A stretch of DNA of 64,000 nt from Bacillus sp. 7884-1 (GCF_002272245.1 NZ_NPDD01000085.1:1-64000), one strand, 5' to 3'; shown: positions 26,040 through 34,872, counted from the first letter of the stretch. Notes: generated by a model not told the origin, from the sequence alone. Numbers and translations: made by a program.

Positions 26040-26252
26040 GTGCGTACTACAGGATTTCTAATCTTTATATTTATAAGTACAATCTCCCTAGTTGTTCTTT
26101 TAGACATAGTACAAGGCCATGATTTATACGAAGCTTGGTTTAGTCTAAGTAAATTATTAAAGGTAGGGAAAGGCGAAGATTATTTTCTTATTTTGATTTG
26201 TTTCATAATATTTGTTCTGCTAATTCTTAATACAATCCGAAAAAGGAAATAA
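26040..26252 (+). CDS. Small two-helix membrane protein (70 aa)
   Basis: Two hydrophobic helices, GFLIFIFISTISLVVLLDIV and YFLILICFIIFVLLIL, joined by a polar loop, with a basic C-terminal KRK. GAGGGTG lies six bases before a GTG at 26040, which is preferred over an in-frame TTG at 26025 that overlaps the ribosome site. No family recognised. Converges with the germination-gene remnant. Confidence 0.6.
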   Translation: MRTTGFLIFIFISTISLVVLLDIVQGHDLYEAWFSLSKLLKVGKGEDYFLILICFIIFVLLILNTIRKRK

Positions 26253-26264
26253 CTTCTTCAAAAT

Positions 26265-26993
26265 TCAATTCATCACATTTTTTATTTTTCCCTTAATTAA
26301 GACAGTGAATAGTAATAAAAGAGGGATGACAATTTGTAAAGGAATATGAAGCATATATGGAACAATTTGTAGTCCTTCGTCTAAGTGACTTTGGTAACTA
26401 GGAGCAATCATAATGGACGTTAGTAATATGATTCCTCCTACTGAATAATTGGATACTTTTGTTGATTTAAGCCTTAATTTCGTATTTTGAATTCTAGATC
26501 GAACCAATGATATGTTTGTACTAAGATTCTCTGTAAAGCTATCCTTCGGACCTTTAATAACGGTTTGTGTAGTCGGTTCCGTAATCGATCGGGATTGAAT
26601 TTTTTTAGTACCTAGAGTGATTGCTTTTGAAGAATCATCGATAAAAATAACTGTATTGCCTGCCAAAATGCTATCTAATAACTCTGACCAATCTAAGATA
26701 AACTTGATAGAGGGCACAGAAATAATTTGAACCATTTTATCAGCTATATCATTCACTGTTTTAAAAGAAGGGGTTTCTTTATGAAGTTGTATAATCGGGC
26801 TGATTACATTTTCATTTATGCTTTGTTCATCAACGATTCCTTCAATATGTAAAATTGCTACATTTTTAGTGGCAACGCTTAGTCTTCTGATTGATAAATC
26901 ATCGCTATTTCCGAATTCAATTTCTAGTCTTTTAATATTTTCCTCTACGTTCTCGCTAAGTGGAATTAGATGATAGTGATTCTGATCAGGCAT
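26265..26993 (-). pseudogene. Chimeric GerA/GerB spore-germination gene remnant
   Basis: 242 residues from the ATG at 26993 (GAAAGGGG upstream). Residues 1 to about 185 match the N-terminal soluble part of GerA-type germinant receptor subunits: GNTVIFIDDSSKAI, SRSITEPTTQTVIKGPKDSF, then RIQNTKLRLKS. The sequence then jumps to SIMIAPSYQ...IVPYMLHIPLQIVIPLLLLF plus a basic tail, which resembles the last two helices of a GerB-type permease. Intact GerA proteins are about 490-520 residues. A single in-frame deletion from mid gerA to the end of gerB would explain it. Whether the fused protein is made is unknown. Confidence 0.7.
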
Positions 26994-27068
26994 GGTAAAT
27001 TCCCCTTTCGAGAAAAATTTTCTAAACAATATTATTTTTTCCAGTAATATCTTTATTATGTTTAATAA

Positions 27069-27100
27069 ATAAAAAAGACTTAACCCCGTGGTTAAGTCCT
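27069..27100 (-). terminator. Terminator, minus strand
   Basis: Stem GACTTAACC / GGTTAAGTC around CACG, followed on the minus strand by a T run. It lies 175 bases after the stop of the next upstream minus-strand gene and may end that transcript. Confidence 0.75.
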
Positions 27101-27275
27101 TTAAATATATTTAAATTTGCTTCGTTCTCCTTAAAGAAAAGTTGGATATAGCGAGTTTATTCCTTTCCTTATTATTTTTTTATATCTATTCAATCGAGAA
27201 GGATTATCCTAATAATCCTTATGTTTCGATTTGTTTTCAGGTATGAAATTGTCTATTCCTTTTTGATATGAGCCT

Positions 27276-27974
27276 TTAGCCTCCCCTCATGATAAAAATG
27301 GGTTGGTTGTGATCACCTGGACCGATAAAGTCTAATGCGGCAGGAGAGAATACCATAACTTTTCTTTTAACGCCCTCCAAAAACATTCGGATTGGATCTA
27401 TAACTTCAGTATCCTGAAAGACAAAGCCTCCAAAGAATATCTTCTTTTTGGCCCTCCTTCCGAAGACAATCATATTTTTCTTCTTAACTGTTTTAACAAT
27501 GACACTTTCTTTCGACTCCTCATGAAATTGCAATGTTACTTTCTCTGTTTGTAAAACTTCTTCTTCAATCGAAGCGGCTATTCCAATTTCACGTTTATTT
27601 AAGACTAAGACGAAGTCATATCCTGTTTCTGTTTTCTTTTGAACAACAGACACTTCATCTGTAATCAACATGACGAAATCTTCGGATTCTTTCGTGGGTG
27701 AGTCTGGAGAGATTTCTTTTTTCTTGATGACTCGAAAAAATACTTTAGCTCCAATTTCTTCATCTGTGAAGTCAAAGGGGTTTATACTCTGTGTGCGTAC
27801 AAGGTATAAATTATTAACCTTCTCTTTGCTGTTTAATTGGACACATAATGCAATATCTTCATTCACCACCTTTTCCTCTTCGTTCGAGAGCATAGGGACA
27901 TTCATTTTCATTCCTGGAAATTGAACGAAGATGTAGCTGAAGTTTTTCCTAGGCTGTACATCCAGAAGTCTCAT
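27276..27974 (-). CDS. Hypothetical protein (232 aa)
   Basis: No family recognised. The product is soluble, beta-rich and has many charged stretches (KKKEISPDSPTKESED, KTVKKKNMIVFGRRAKKK), with no signal peptide, membrane helix or cysteine motif. AAAGGTTGTGAG precedes the ATG. The length and continuous reading with normal codon use support a real gene. No functional hint comes from the neighbours. Confidence 0.7.
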   Translation of the reverse strand: MRLLDVQPRKNFSYIFVQFPGMKMNVPMLSNEEEKVVNEDIALCVQLNSKEKVNNLYLVRTQSINPFDFTDEEIGAKVFFRVIKKKEISPDSPTKESEDFVMLITDEVSVVQKKTETGYDFVLVLNKREIGIAASIEEEVLQTEKVTLQFHEESKESVIVKTVKKKNMIVFGRRAKKKIFFGGFVFQDTEVIDPIRMFLEGVKRKVMVFSPAALDFIGPGDHNQPIFIMRGG

Positions 27975-28321
27975 AAACTCACAACCTTTCCGATAAGTTA
28001 CAAGATTATTATCCTGTAAATGTATAATTCAATACTCTTTCTTACTTTCCTGTTTGAGTATGATGAGTTTTCATCGTCACTTTCTTATGAAATGCGATGG
28101 TTCCTCCCTATAATTGAGTATTTATGAGCAATTCTACTAGCGAAAAACAAAGAATGGAAAGTATTTGTCGTTTAATTCAACATTTCCCTATTACTTAATA
28201 ATCTGTACTCCCATTTAGGATTAACAGAAAGTAAACAATAAATGAATTTCATCTATTTTACACGATTGATCATTAGTAGAAGTTAGAATGAAATTAATAA
28301 TACTTATTTGAGGGAAAATTT
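27975..28321. other. Intergenic stretch without a recognised gene
   Basis: Between the divergent hypothetical gene and the first palindrome at 28322. Only short AT-rich sequence is present on either strand; it presumably holds the promoter of the minus-strand gene. No gene, RNA or strong hairpin was found. Confidence 0.5.
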
Positions 28322-28379
28322 ATATATGTAATTTACATATATGGATAAAATGAGTTATTATATATGTAAATTACATATA
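28322..28379. promoter_or_regulatory. Two similar palindromes (likely operators)
   Basis: 28322-28342 is a perfect palindrome with half-site ATATATGTAA around a T; 28361-28379 is a perfect palindrome with half-site TATATGTAA around an A. They start 39 bases apart, close to four helical turns, and precede a small gene at 28442. A related site (half-sites TATATGTGTA / TACACCTATA) lies at 28991-29014 before the phasin-like gene. Probably bound by one dimeric repressor; the regulator is not in the window. Confidence 0.6.
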
Positions 28380-28441
28380 GGAGTAAAATTATACATTAGA
28401 TCCTAAAAGTTTATCATTATTTTAAGAATGGAGGCATTTTT

Positions 28442-28573
28442 GTGAGTGAGAAAGAAGAAATTTTGATTTATAAAACATCCAATATTCTTAGGAAAGATAC
28501 GAGCATGATGAAGTTAAACGATATTATTGAGGAACTAGTACGAATTATTGAATCCAAAACAAAAGAAAAATGA
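28442..28573 (+). CDS. Small protein (43 aa), unknown
   Basis: GTG at 28442 follows GGAGG with a seven-base gap; 43 codons. The product is charged and helical (MMKLNDIIEELVRIIESKTKEK). Two palindromes lie just upstream and a hairpin terminator just downstream, so it has the signals of a complete transcription unit. No family recognised. Confidence 0.5.
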   Translation: MSEKEEILIYKTSNILRKDTSMMKLNDIIEELVRIIESKTKEK

Positions 28574-28598
28574 TAGCTTGATTATGACAATGTAAAGA

Positions 28599-28631
28599 TA
28601 AGAGCGATTCTCATTCGAGAGTGCTCTTTTA
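28599..28631 (+). terminator. Terminator after the 43-residue gene
   Basis: AAGAGCGATTCTC and GAGAGTGCTCTTTT pair with one bulge and end in T. Confidence 0.7.
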
Positions 28632-28692
28632 ATTAACTGGATCCATGATGAGGTGAAGGGAGAAGCTTTGCTGATATAAGTCTAGATATAGA

Positions 28693-28885
28693 CTATACAT
28701 TGTAGTTCGGGCTAAGGACATGATTATTTCCAACGGTGAAAATGTATACTCTGCTGAAGTTAAAAAATGTGCTGTACAAGCATTCGCAAGTGTTGGAGTG
28801 CGCAGTCATTGGAATTGGAGTACCTGACGCAAAATGGGGAGAAGCGGTGAAAAAGCAGTAGTAGTACTGAAAACAGTGAATAGTG
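28693..28885 (+). pseudogene. Fragment of an acyl-CoA synthetase (AMP-binding) gene
   Basis: One frame gives LYIVVRAKDMIISNGENVYS-AEV and another gives AVIGIGVPDAKWGEAVKK and then AVVVLK. Together these match the C-terminal GRAKDMIISGGENVYPAEVE...VIGVPDAKWGEAVKAVVV region of fatty acyl-CoA synthetases. At least two frame changes and the loss of the N-terminal 400 or so residues show it is a decayed piece. The rest of the 28574-29196 gap holds only a third palindrome and a doubtful short reading frame (28971-29180). Confidence 0.75.
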
Positions 28886-28990
28886 TGAACGAGCCATAAA
28901 ATCAGCTTAATATTAATATCTTTCCTAAATAGTCAAATAATAGACAAAATAATAAATTTTATGCATATTATTGTTTGACTTATCATTACT

Positions 28991-29014
28991 TATATGTGTA
29001 AAATACACCTATAG
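28991..29014. promoter_or_regulatory. Third palindrome, upstream of the phasin-like gene
   Basis: Half-sites TATATGTGTA and TACACCTATA (one mismatch) around AAAT-type centre. They resemble the palindromes at 28322-28379 in the TATATGT core, suggesting the same regulator. Confidence 0.45.
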
Positions 29015-29196
29015 TAATTTTGCTGATTATGTTGGTAAAGCGTACTTAAAGAGTTATGCTAGACAACTCGAGCTATACCAATCTATGCTCTATCAATTAT
29101 TTAAAAGGTATTTTAGTTTTCTTGAGCTCTACATACCTCCGTTTCATAGCGAGGATAAAATAGAGAAATTTAAAAAGTAAATGAGGAGGAACGAAG

Positions 29197-29826
29197 ATGG
29201 TACAAAATGTGATGCATAAAAAAGAAGAAGTCCTAAAAAAGGAAGTTAAAAAAGTTGAGGTACCGAAAGTAGAGGTTCCAAAAGTAGAGAAGCAAAATGA
29301 ACCAAGCTATGTTACGGATTCATTTATTGAAACGTTTTGGGATCAATTTGAAGGTGCAGTATCTCGTACAAGAGATTATAGAGAAGAAAGCCAGGAACTT
29401 TACTTAAACGCTATAAAAGAAACAACAAAGTTCAATGGATTATATAGCAAAACTTTACTGGGTCTTTTTAATCAAGCAACAAAATTAAATGGCGATTTGA
29501 GTAAAGGGTTATTCCAAAACAACATTTTTAAAACAAATGAATCAACTCATGAAGTGACTGAATCTTTAAAAAGTCAAGTAAGTGAAGCAACTAGTAAATT
29601 AGAGGAGCTTTATTTAACTCCAATTAACTCAGCCTTAGATTTAATTGAAAGTACTGAGAAGCTTTTTGAACAAAATAGCGTGGCATTCATTGAATATACA
29701 AATGAAGCAATGAATTCTTGGGAAGATGTCACAGACAATTATTTAAAACAAGCTCGAAAAACTCATCAAAATATTGCGCATCTATTTGAAGATAGCGTGC
29801 GTGTACTTACTGCTTCAAGTAAATAA
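29197..29826 (+). CDS. Phasin-like coiled-coil protein
   Basis: 209 residues. The N-terminus is a charged Lys/Glu/Val repeat (VEVPKVEVPKVEKQ); the remainder is a long amphipathic helical region: TDSFIETFWDQFEGAVSRTR, LYLNAIKETTKF, ELYLTPINSALDLIESTEKL and NAMNSWEDVT-like pieces. This composition and the LTPINSAL...STEKLFEQNS segment resemble Bacillus polyhydroxyalkanoate granule phasins (PhaP). GAGGAGGAACG precedes the ATG. No phaC/phaR genes are visible; the nearby acyl-CoA synthetase fragment is compatible with a former lipid or PHA locus. The family call is moderate. Confidence 0.5.
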   Translation: MVQNVMHKKEEVLKKEVKKVEVPKVEVPKVEKQNEPSYVTDSFIETFWDQFEGAVSRTRDYREESQELYLNAIKETTKFNGLYSKTLLGLFNQATKLNGDLSKGLFQNNIFKTNESTHEVTESLKSQVSEATSKLEELYLTPINSALDLIESTEKLFEQNSVAFIEYTNEAMNSWEDVTDNYLKQARKTHQNIAHLFEDSVRVLTASSK

Positions 29827-29892
29827 TGTAAATATCTAAAGGATTCTTTAATGGATGAGCCCTTCTTTGTTAATAAAAATCCTATATCACAC

Positions 29893-29930
29893 AAAAAAGC
29901 AGCTATGCCTTCAAGGCATGCTGCTTTTTT
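29893..29930 (+). terminator. Terminator after the phasin-like gene
   Basis: Perfect stem AAAAAAGCAGC ATGCCTT / AAGGCAT GCTGCTTTTTT. Confidence 0.93.
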
Positions 29931-30048
29931 AATTTCTTAATTGCTGATGACATTTTACAACGGAGAATTCCCTCTTATGGGTCATAGTTCATCTGTAGGC
30001 GGTGTTTTTATTAATAGGCTTTAAAAGTAATATTTTTTATTTTGATGT

Positions 30049-30090
30049 CTACCTGTTTCTCATATTGAGAGACAGGTAGTTTTATTTTTT
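30049..30090 (+). terminator. Orphan terminator hairpin
   Basis: CTACCTGTTTCTC / GAGAGACAGGTAG with loop ATATT, followed by TTTTATTTTTT. No gene that it would end is visible; the 29827-30227 gap otherwise holds only the phasin terminator and a possible 15-codon frame at 29977. A gene may have been lost here. Confidence 0.8.
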
Positions 30091-30227
30091 ACTCTTTGAG
30101 CTGTTCTTTGAATTCTTAAATACCTTAATAAAGCATCATAATCCATGAAAGATGATGGGGAAATCCATTGTGATTGGTTGAAGGGTACGTTATTCTAAGC
30201 ATATTCCTTTATGAAGGAGGGGGTATG

Positions 30228-32027
30228 ATGATAAATAAACCTATCTTTAAGGAACATTTTGTTCTACATAAATGGAGTTATTTGCTTGGAACGATCCTTT
30301 TAACCTTCTCCCTTGTTTTGCAATTATTTGTTCCCGTTTTATTAAAAAAGTTCACAGATGGGCTCCAAAATGAATCTATTTATGTTTCGGATTTATGGGA
30401 GTTGTCACTAATGTTTATCATTGTCGGGATTGGAGCTTTTCTCTTTCGGTCGAGTGGCCGAATTTATATATTCAAGATGTCAAGAATCTTAGAGCGGGAC
30501 TTACGGACTTCATTGTTTTCACATTGGGAGAGATTGCAGGCTGAATATTATCAAAACCAGCGAATTGGTAATTTGATGGCGCATGCCGTAAATGATGTCA
30601 ATATTATGAGGCAGATTGTCATGCAGGGATATTTTCAGATGGTGGAAGCGGCTGTATTAATTTCGATCTCTGTATTCATGATGGCTAGTACGATTCATCT
30701 TTATTTAACGTTACTGGTCCTATTACCTTTACCAGGATTAACGTATATCGCCTATCGTTTCCGGTCCAAAATTCAAATGCATTCCCTAAAAGTACAAGAA
30801 GCAATAGGGACATTGACCAGCCGAGTTCAAGAATTTTGTTCGGGAATCAGTGTTATCAAAACTTATATTCAAGAGCAAGAAGAACGAAAAAAGTTTACAA
30901 ATGATAATCAGTCCAATGTCGAGGTTAACAAACAGTTAATTGTTTCAAATTCGCTTTTCACCTCATTAAGTCAAGGAATTGTCGGACTAAGTTATTTGAT
31001 TTCTATTGTATTTGGTTCCATTTTAGTAATGAAAAGTGCCATTTCTCTTGGAGACTTTGTTGCTTTTAATACGTATTTATCTTTGTTGATCGCCCCCATT
31101 GAAAACATAGGGAAGGTCATTAATCTCCTGCAGCAGGGAAAAGCCGCAGATAACCGAATTCGTCATGTATTATCTACGGAACCGGCTATTAAAGATGAAG
31201 AAGGGCTTACCCCTATAACATCACTTCAAGGTGAAATTAGAATTAAAAATTTATCTTTTAAATACCATAGAAGTAAACAGTACGCATTAAAGAATATTAA
31301 CATTACCATCCCCAAAGGAACTAGTTTAGCCATTGTCGGGAAAGTAGGCAGCGGAAAATCAACCTTAGTCAATTTACTCTTACGTTTATATAATCCTCCC
31401 AAAAATTCAATCTTCGTTGATGAACAGGATATCCGTGATGTTCCATTAAATACACTTCGTACATCGGTTGCATATGTCCCACAAGACAATTTTTTATTTT
31501 CCTCAACCATTAAAGAGAATATAGCCTTTGACCCAAATCCTTATCGAGATGATCAAGTCGTTCATGCTGCAAAGCAAGCTCACATTTATGATGATATTAT
31601 GGAACTTCCTCATAATTTTGAGACCGAATTAGGAGAAAGAGGGCTTTCCTTATCAGGTGGACAACGGCAGCGTGTCAGTATTGCAAGAGCATTGATCAAA
31701 CCTTCTCCGATCATTATTTTTGATGACAGCCTTTCAGCCGTTGATTCTAAGACGGAATCCATCATTTTAACCACATTGCGAACCGAAATGAAAAGTCGAA
31801 CCTCCATCATTATTAGTCATCGAATTTCTACGATACAAGAAGCGGATCAAATCATTGTGTTGGACCAAGGGGAATTAGTGGAAAGTGGCACACATCAATC
31901 CCTTGTAAAGAAGAATGGAATTTATAAAAAAATGTTTGCCCAGCAAACAACGGATTTTTCATCTGCTCATTCAACGTTTCCACCACTTAACGGAAGAAAG
32001 ATCCTCATAAAGAAAAGGAGGGGGTAA
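30228..32027 (+). CDS. ABC exporter half-transporter, degenerate-site subunit (YheI/BmrC-like)
   Basis: About 599 residues with six transmembrane helices and an ATPase domain. GKVGSGKST is Walker A, LSLSGGQRQR the signature, IIIFDDSLSAVD the Walker B with Asp in place of the catalytic Glu, and IISHRISTI the switch region with its His intact. This is the non-catalytic half of a heterodimeric exporter. AAGGAGGGGG lies before two adjacent ATG codons at 30225 and 30228; the second has better spacing. The next gene encodes the partner. It differs from the MarR-linked pair, where the switch His is also lost. Confidence 0.88.
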   Translation: MINKPIFKEHFVLHKWSYLLGTILLTFSLVLQLFVPVLLKKFTDGLQNESIYVSDLWELSLMFIIVGIGAFLFRSSGRIYIFKMSRILERDLRTSLFSHWERLQAEYYQNQRIGNLMAHAVNDVNIMRQIVMQGYFQMVEAAVLISISVFMMASTIHLYLTLLVLLPLPGLTYIAYRFRSKIQMHSLKVQEAIGTLTSRVQEFCSGISVIKTYIQEQEERKKFTNDNQSNVEVNKQLIVSNSLFTSLSQGIVGLSYLISIVFGSILVMKSAISLGDFVAFNTYLSLLIAPIENIGKVINLLQQGKAADNRIRHVLSTEPAIKDEEGLTPITSLQGEIRIKNLSFKYHRSKQYALKNINITIPKGTSLAIVGKVGSGKSTLVNLLLRLYNPPKNSIFVDEQDIRDVPLNTLRTSVAYVPQDNFLFSSTIKENIAFDPNPYRDDQVVHAAKQAHIYDDIMELPHNFETELGERGLSLSGGQRQRVSIARALIKPSPIIIFDDSLSAVDSKTESIILTTLRTEMKSRTSIIISHRISTIQEADQIIVLDQGELVESGTHQSLVKKNGIYKKMFAQQTTDFSSAHSTFPPLNGRKILIKKRRG

Positions 32028-32050
32028 TCATTCGGAAAATAAAAGAGGGA

Positions 32051-33817
32051 ATGCATCCCCCCATAGGCGATCGTCAATTATTAAAGGGTATGCTGACGTT
32101 TGCGAAGCCATATAGGAAACACATTTTATATGCGCTTCTGCTGACATTCTTTATTGTCATAGCAAGCTTAGCTCAGCCATTTATTATTAAGGTGGCCATT
32201 GACTCTTACATCAAGATGAACGATTACCAAGGGCTGATGTATTTAGGTATTATCTATTTCATATTGATTATGGTTTCTTCTATTTGTACGTATTTTCAAA
32301 ATAATATTCTTCAATTTACAGGGCAGTATGTAATATTTGATTTTCGGCAGGCAATTTTTAAGCATTTTTCCCTGATGCAAATGAGTTTCTTTAGAAAAAA
32401 TCCCATTGGGAGGTTAGTAACAAGGATTACCCATGATGTGGAAGCCCTAAATCAGCTTTACTCACAAGTAATTGTGAACTTAGTAAAAGAAGTACTGATT
32501 CTCATTGGAATCATTATCCTAATGTTATATATGAGTGTAAAACTTACCCTGATCTGCTTCTTAGTCATACCAGTTATTGCAATCGTTACTTTTTATTTTA
32601 AAACGGTATTGCGCAAAACACAGAGAAATCTTCGGACGATTCTTTCGAAGCTTCTTTCCTACCTAACTGAGAATCTTTCAGGTATGAGTGTCATTCAACT
32701 ATTTGCCCGCGAAGGGAAACAGTTGGATCGGTTTAATGAATTAAATGAGGAGCATTATCGGGCCGGCATGCATCAAACCGTAGTTAATTCTATCTTTAAC
32801 CCTTCAATCGGTCTTTTCGGAAACATTTCGCTCGCGCTTTTAGTTTGGTATGGAGGGAGAAGTGTATTAGATAGTAGTATTACCTTTGGTACGGTGTATG
32901 CCTTTACACATTATGTCAGACAGTTTTTTGAACCGCTCAGAGGATTAGCAGACAGATTCAACCAAATACAAGCTGCACTTGCATCAGCAGAACGAATATT
33001 TGAAACCTTAGAAACGAAACCAACTATATTAAATCCTGATCATCCTATGAAACTTCCAGAAAAAGTTCAGGGCAACATCGTTTTTCAAAATGTTTGGTTT
33101 GCTTATCAGCATGAAGAGTGGGTATTAAAGGATGTCCATTTTAGAATCAATCAAGGAGAAACAGTAGGTGTTGTCGGTGCGACAGGTGCCGGCAAAAGTT
33201 CGATTATTCAACTCATCAACCGGTTTTATGATAATCAAAAGGGGACGATCAGTCTTGATGGAATAAATATTAAAGAGGTTCATTTAAACGACCTCAGGAA
33301 GCACATTGGAATTATTCAACAAGATGCCTTTGTCTTTTCGGGGACTGTCTTTGACAATATTCGCTTGAATCATAAACATGTAAGTGATGAAGAAATCATA
33401 AAAGCGGCGAAGGCTGTAAATGTCGATTCTTTTTTTAGAATGCTGCCTCAAGGATATGAAACCATGCTGGGAGAGGAAGGAACCGTGTTGTCGGCGGGAC
33501 AAAAGCAGCTGCTCTCCTTTTTAAGAGCCATGATTGCGGACAATGATGTACTTATCCTTGATGAAGCGACCGCCAATATTGATACAGAAACAGAACAAGC
33601 GGTTCAAGATACCTTAAAAGAGATGTCAAAGAACCGAACAACCATTATCATCGCACATCGTCTTTCAACCATCCAGTTTGCAGATAAAATCATTGTTTTA
33701 GATAAAGGGAGAATTGTAGAAATAGGGAATCACCTACAGCTATTAAGAAACCAATCCATGTACTATCAATTATGCATGAATCAGACCAAAGGCAAGCAGG
33801 TAAAGGTTAAAGTATAA
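32051..33817 (+). CDS. ABC exporter half-transporter, catalytic subunit (YheH/BmrD-like)
   Basis: Six transmembrane helices and an ATPase domain with GATGAGKSS (Walker A), LSAGQKQLLSF (variant signature), VLILDEATANID (Walker B with Glu) and IAHRLSTI (switch His). It supplies the working site that complements the partner encoded upstream. The ATG at 32051 has almost no gap to its purine-rich region. In-frame upstream codons reach an ATT at 32030 (IRKIKEGM), which lies five bases after AAGGAGGGGG; a rare ATT start adding seven residues is possible. 588 residues from the ATG. Confidence 0.88.
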   Translation: MHPPIGDRQLLKGMLTFAKPYRKHILYALLLTFFIVIASLAQPFIIKVAIDSYIKMNDYQGLMYLGIIYFILIMVSSICTYFQNNILQFTGQYVIFDFRQAIFKHFSLMQMSFFRKNPIGRLVTRITHDVEALNQLYSQVIVNLVKEVLILIGIIILMLYMSVKLTLICFLVIPVIAIVTFYFKTVLRKTQRNLRTILSKLLSYLTENLSGMSVIQLFAREGKQLDRFNELNEEHYRAGMHQTVVNSIFNPSIGLFGNISLALLVWYGGRSVLDSSITFGTVYAFTHYVRQFFEPLRGLADRFNQIQAALASAERIFETLETKPTILNPDHPMKLPEKVQGNIVFQNVWFAYQHEEWVLKDVHFRINQGETVGVVGATGAGKSSIIQLINRFYDNQKGTISLDGINIKEVHLNDLRKHIGIIQQDAFVFSGTVFDNIRLNHKHVSDEEIIKAAKAVNVDSFFRMLPQGYETMLGEEGTVLSAGQKQLLSFLRAMIADNDVLILDEATANIDTETEQAVQDTLKEMSKNRTTIIIAHRLSTIQFADKIIVLDKGRIVEIGNHLQLLRNQSMYYQLCMNQTKGKQVKVKV

Positions 33818-33836
33818 AATAGCTAAAATATATAAA

Positions 33837-33874
33837 AAGGATGGTTAATCTTGAGATTAAACCATCCTTTGTTA
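33837..33874. terminator. Bidirectional terminator between the ABC pair and araC
   Basis: AAAGGATGGTTAATCTTGAG and ATTAAACCATCCTTTG form a stem with A and T runs on the two sides, serving both convergent genes. Confidence 0.75.
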
Positions 33875-34720
33875 TTGTCCTGCCAATTTTTGTTCATCAC
33901 TGAACTGAGTTGGGGAGACTCCGACTATTTTTTTGAAAATCCGACTAAAATACAGTTCATCCTCATACCCAACATTTTGACTCACTTCTTTGATTCTTAT
34001 TTCAGAATGGGCAAGCAGTTCCTTTGCTCGATCAATCCTTAGATGGGTTAAATATTCAATCGGACTGTATCCAGTGAATTTTTTAAAAAGTCTAGAGTAA
34101 TGACTTTTACTTAAGCCTGCCATTTTTGATAAATCTGATAAGTTTATTACCTGATGATAATGATGACCTATGTAATCAATCGTTTCCTCAATCACTTGTC
34201 TTGTATCCTTAGAGATCGTTTGAACATGAAAGTCCTGTATTAAGGTTAGTAATAGTTCTTGGAATAATATTTTTTGTTTAAATGCTATCGTTGCACCTCT
34301 TCGTTTAGATAAAGAGTTGATTTCATCTAATAGGAGGATAACTCCTGAGCTGTTTTTAATTGTATATACTCCATGTAATGGAAAAGATATTTCCTGTGGA
34401 AGTTTGAAATGCCATTGCTCTTTTTTCTCAAATGCCGCTGCATGAGTAAATCGTATAAAATAAAACTCAAGAGGATTAGAAGGGCAAGTTTTTTTGTCGC
34501 AGATCATTCCAGGCGTAAAAACTATCAGTTTTCCTGGCGAAAGGTCACTTTTTTTCCCATTGATCATGACTTCTCCAGTTCCTTTTGTAATAAACCAAAG
34601 AGAATGATTGAGGGTTCTTTTTCCCTTTTTACTCCAATTTGGAGGACAGGCTTTATAACCTGCTAATAATAAGGAAAATGTTAACTCATTTAGTTTAGAT
34701 GTTAGACTACCAAGATCCAT
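33872..34720 (-). CDS. AraC-family regulator with cupin sensor domain
   Basis: 282 residues from the ATG at 34720. An N-terminal AraC-type cupin (WFITKGTGEVMINGKKSDLS) is followed by a C-terminal double helix-turn-helix: LSDLSKMAGLSKSHYSRLFK, then IKEVSQNVGYEDELYFSRIF and the closing VGVSPTQF. Probably activates a sugar or drug gene in response to a small ligand. It converges with the ABC exporter pair and does not flank a sugar operon, so its target is unclear. Confidence 0.9.
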   Translation of the reverse strand: MDLGSLTSKLNELTFSLLLAGYKACPPNWSKKGKRTLNHSLWFITKGTGEVMINGKKSDLSPGKLIVFTPGMICDKKTCPSNPLEFYFIRFTHAAAFEKKEQWHFKLPQEISFPLHGVYTIKNSSGVILLLDEINSLSKRRGATIAFKQKILFQELLLTLIQDFHVQTISKDTRQVIEETIDYIGHHYHQVINLSDLSKMAGLSKSHYSRLFKKFTGYSPIEYLTHLRIDRAKELLAHSEIRIKEVSQNVGYEDELYFSRIFKKIVGVSPTQFSDEQKLAGQ

Positions 34721-34825
34721 ACACAAAGAACCTCATCCTTTACTGATAGATAGCTATTTTAAATTATTTATACGCAATAACTACAAGAATAATGATAAAG
34801 GAACCTTGAAATAATAGATTTTGAG

Positions 34826-34872
34826 CCTACTTTCTTTTTTGGGAATATCAAAAAAGGAAAGTAGGTTTTTTT
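34826..34872 (+). terminator. Terminator-like hairpin at the left edge of the mobile element
   Basis: CCTACTTTC and GAAAGTAGG arms followed by seven T residues. The T run is part of the 10-bp sequence duplicated around the element, so the hairpin appears to have been the insertion target. No plus-strand gene that it would end is visible. Confidence 0.65.

Noticed and set aside
25910-26107. 65-codon minus-strand frame upstream of the EamA permease
   Set aside because: It is antisense to the small membrane protein gene and would be interrupted by nothing useful; no ribosome site seen.
28971-29180. 69-codon plus-strand frame before the phasin-like gene
   Set aside because: It starts with TTG without a ribosome site and overlaps the third palindrome; the part after 29030 looks somewhat protein-like, so it may be a remnant, but support is too weak.
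29977-30024. 15-codon frame starting GHSSSVGG, resembling the start of small YjcZ-type spore proteins
   Set aside because: It stops too early and lacks the hydrophobic helix of that family; at most a remnant.
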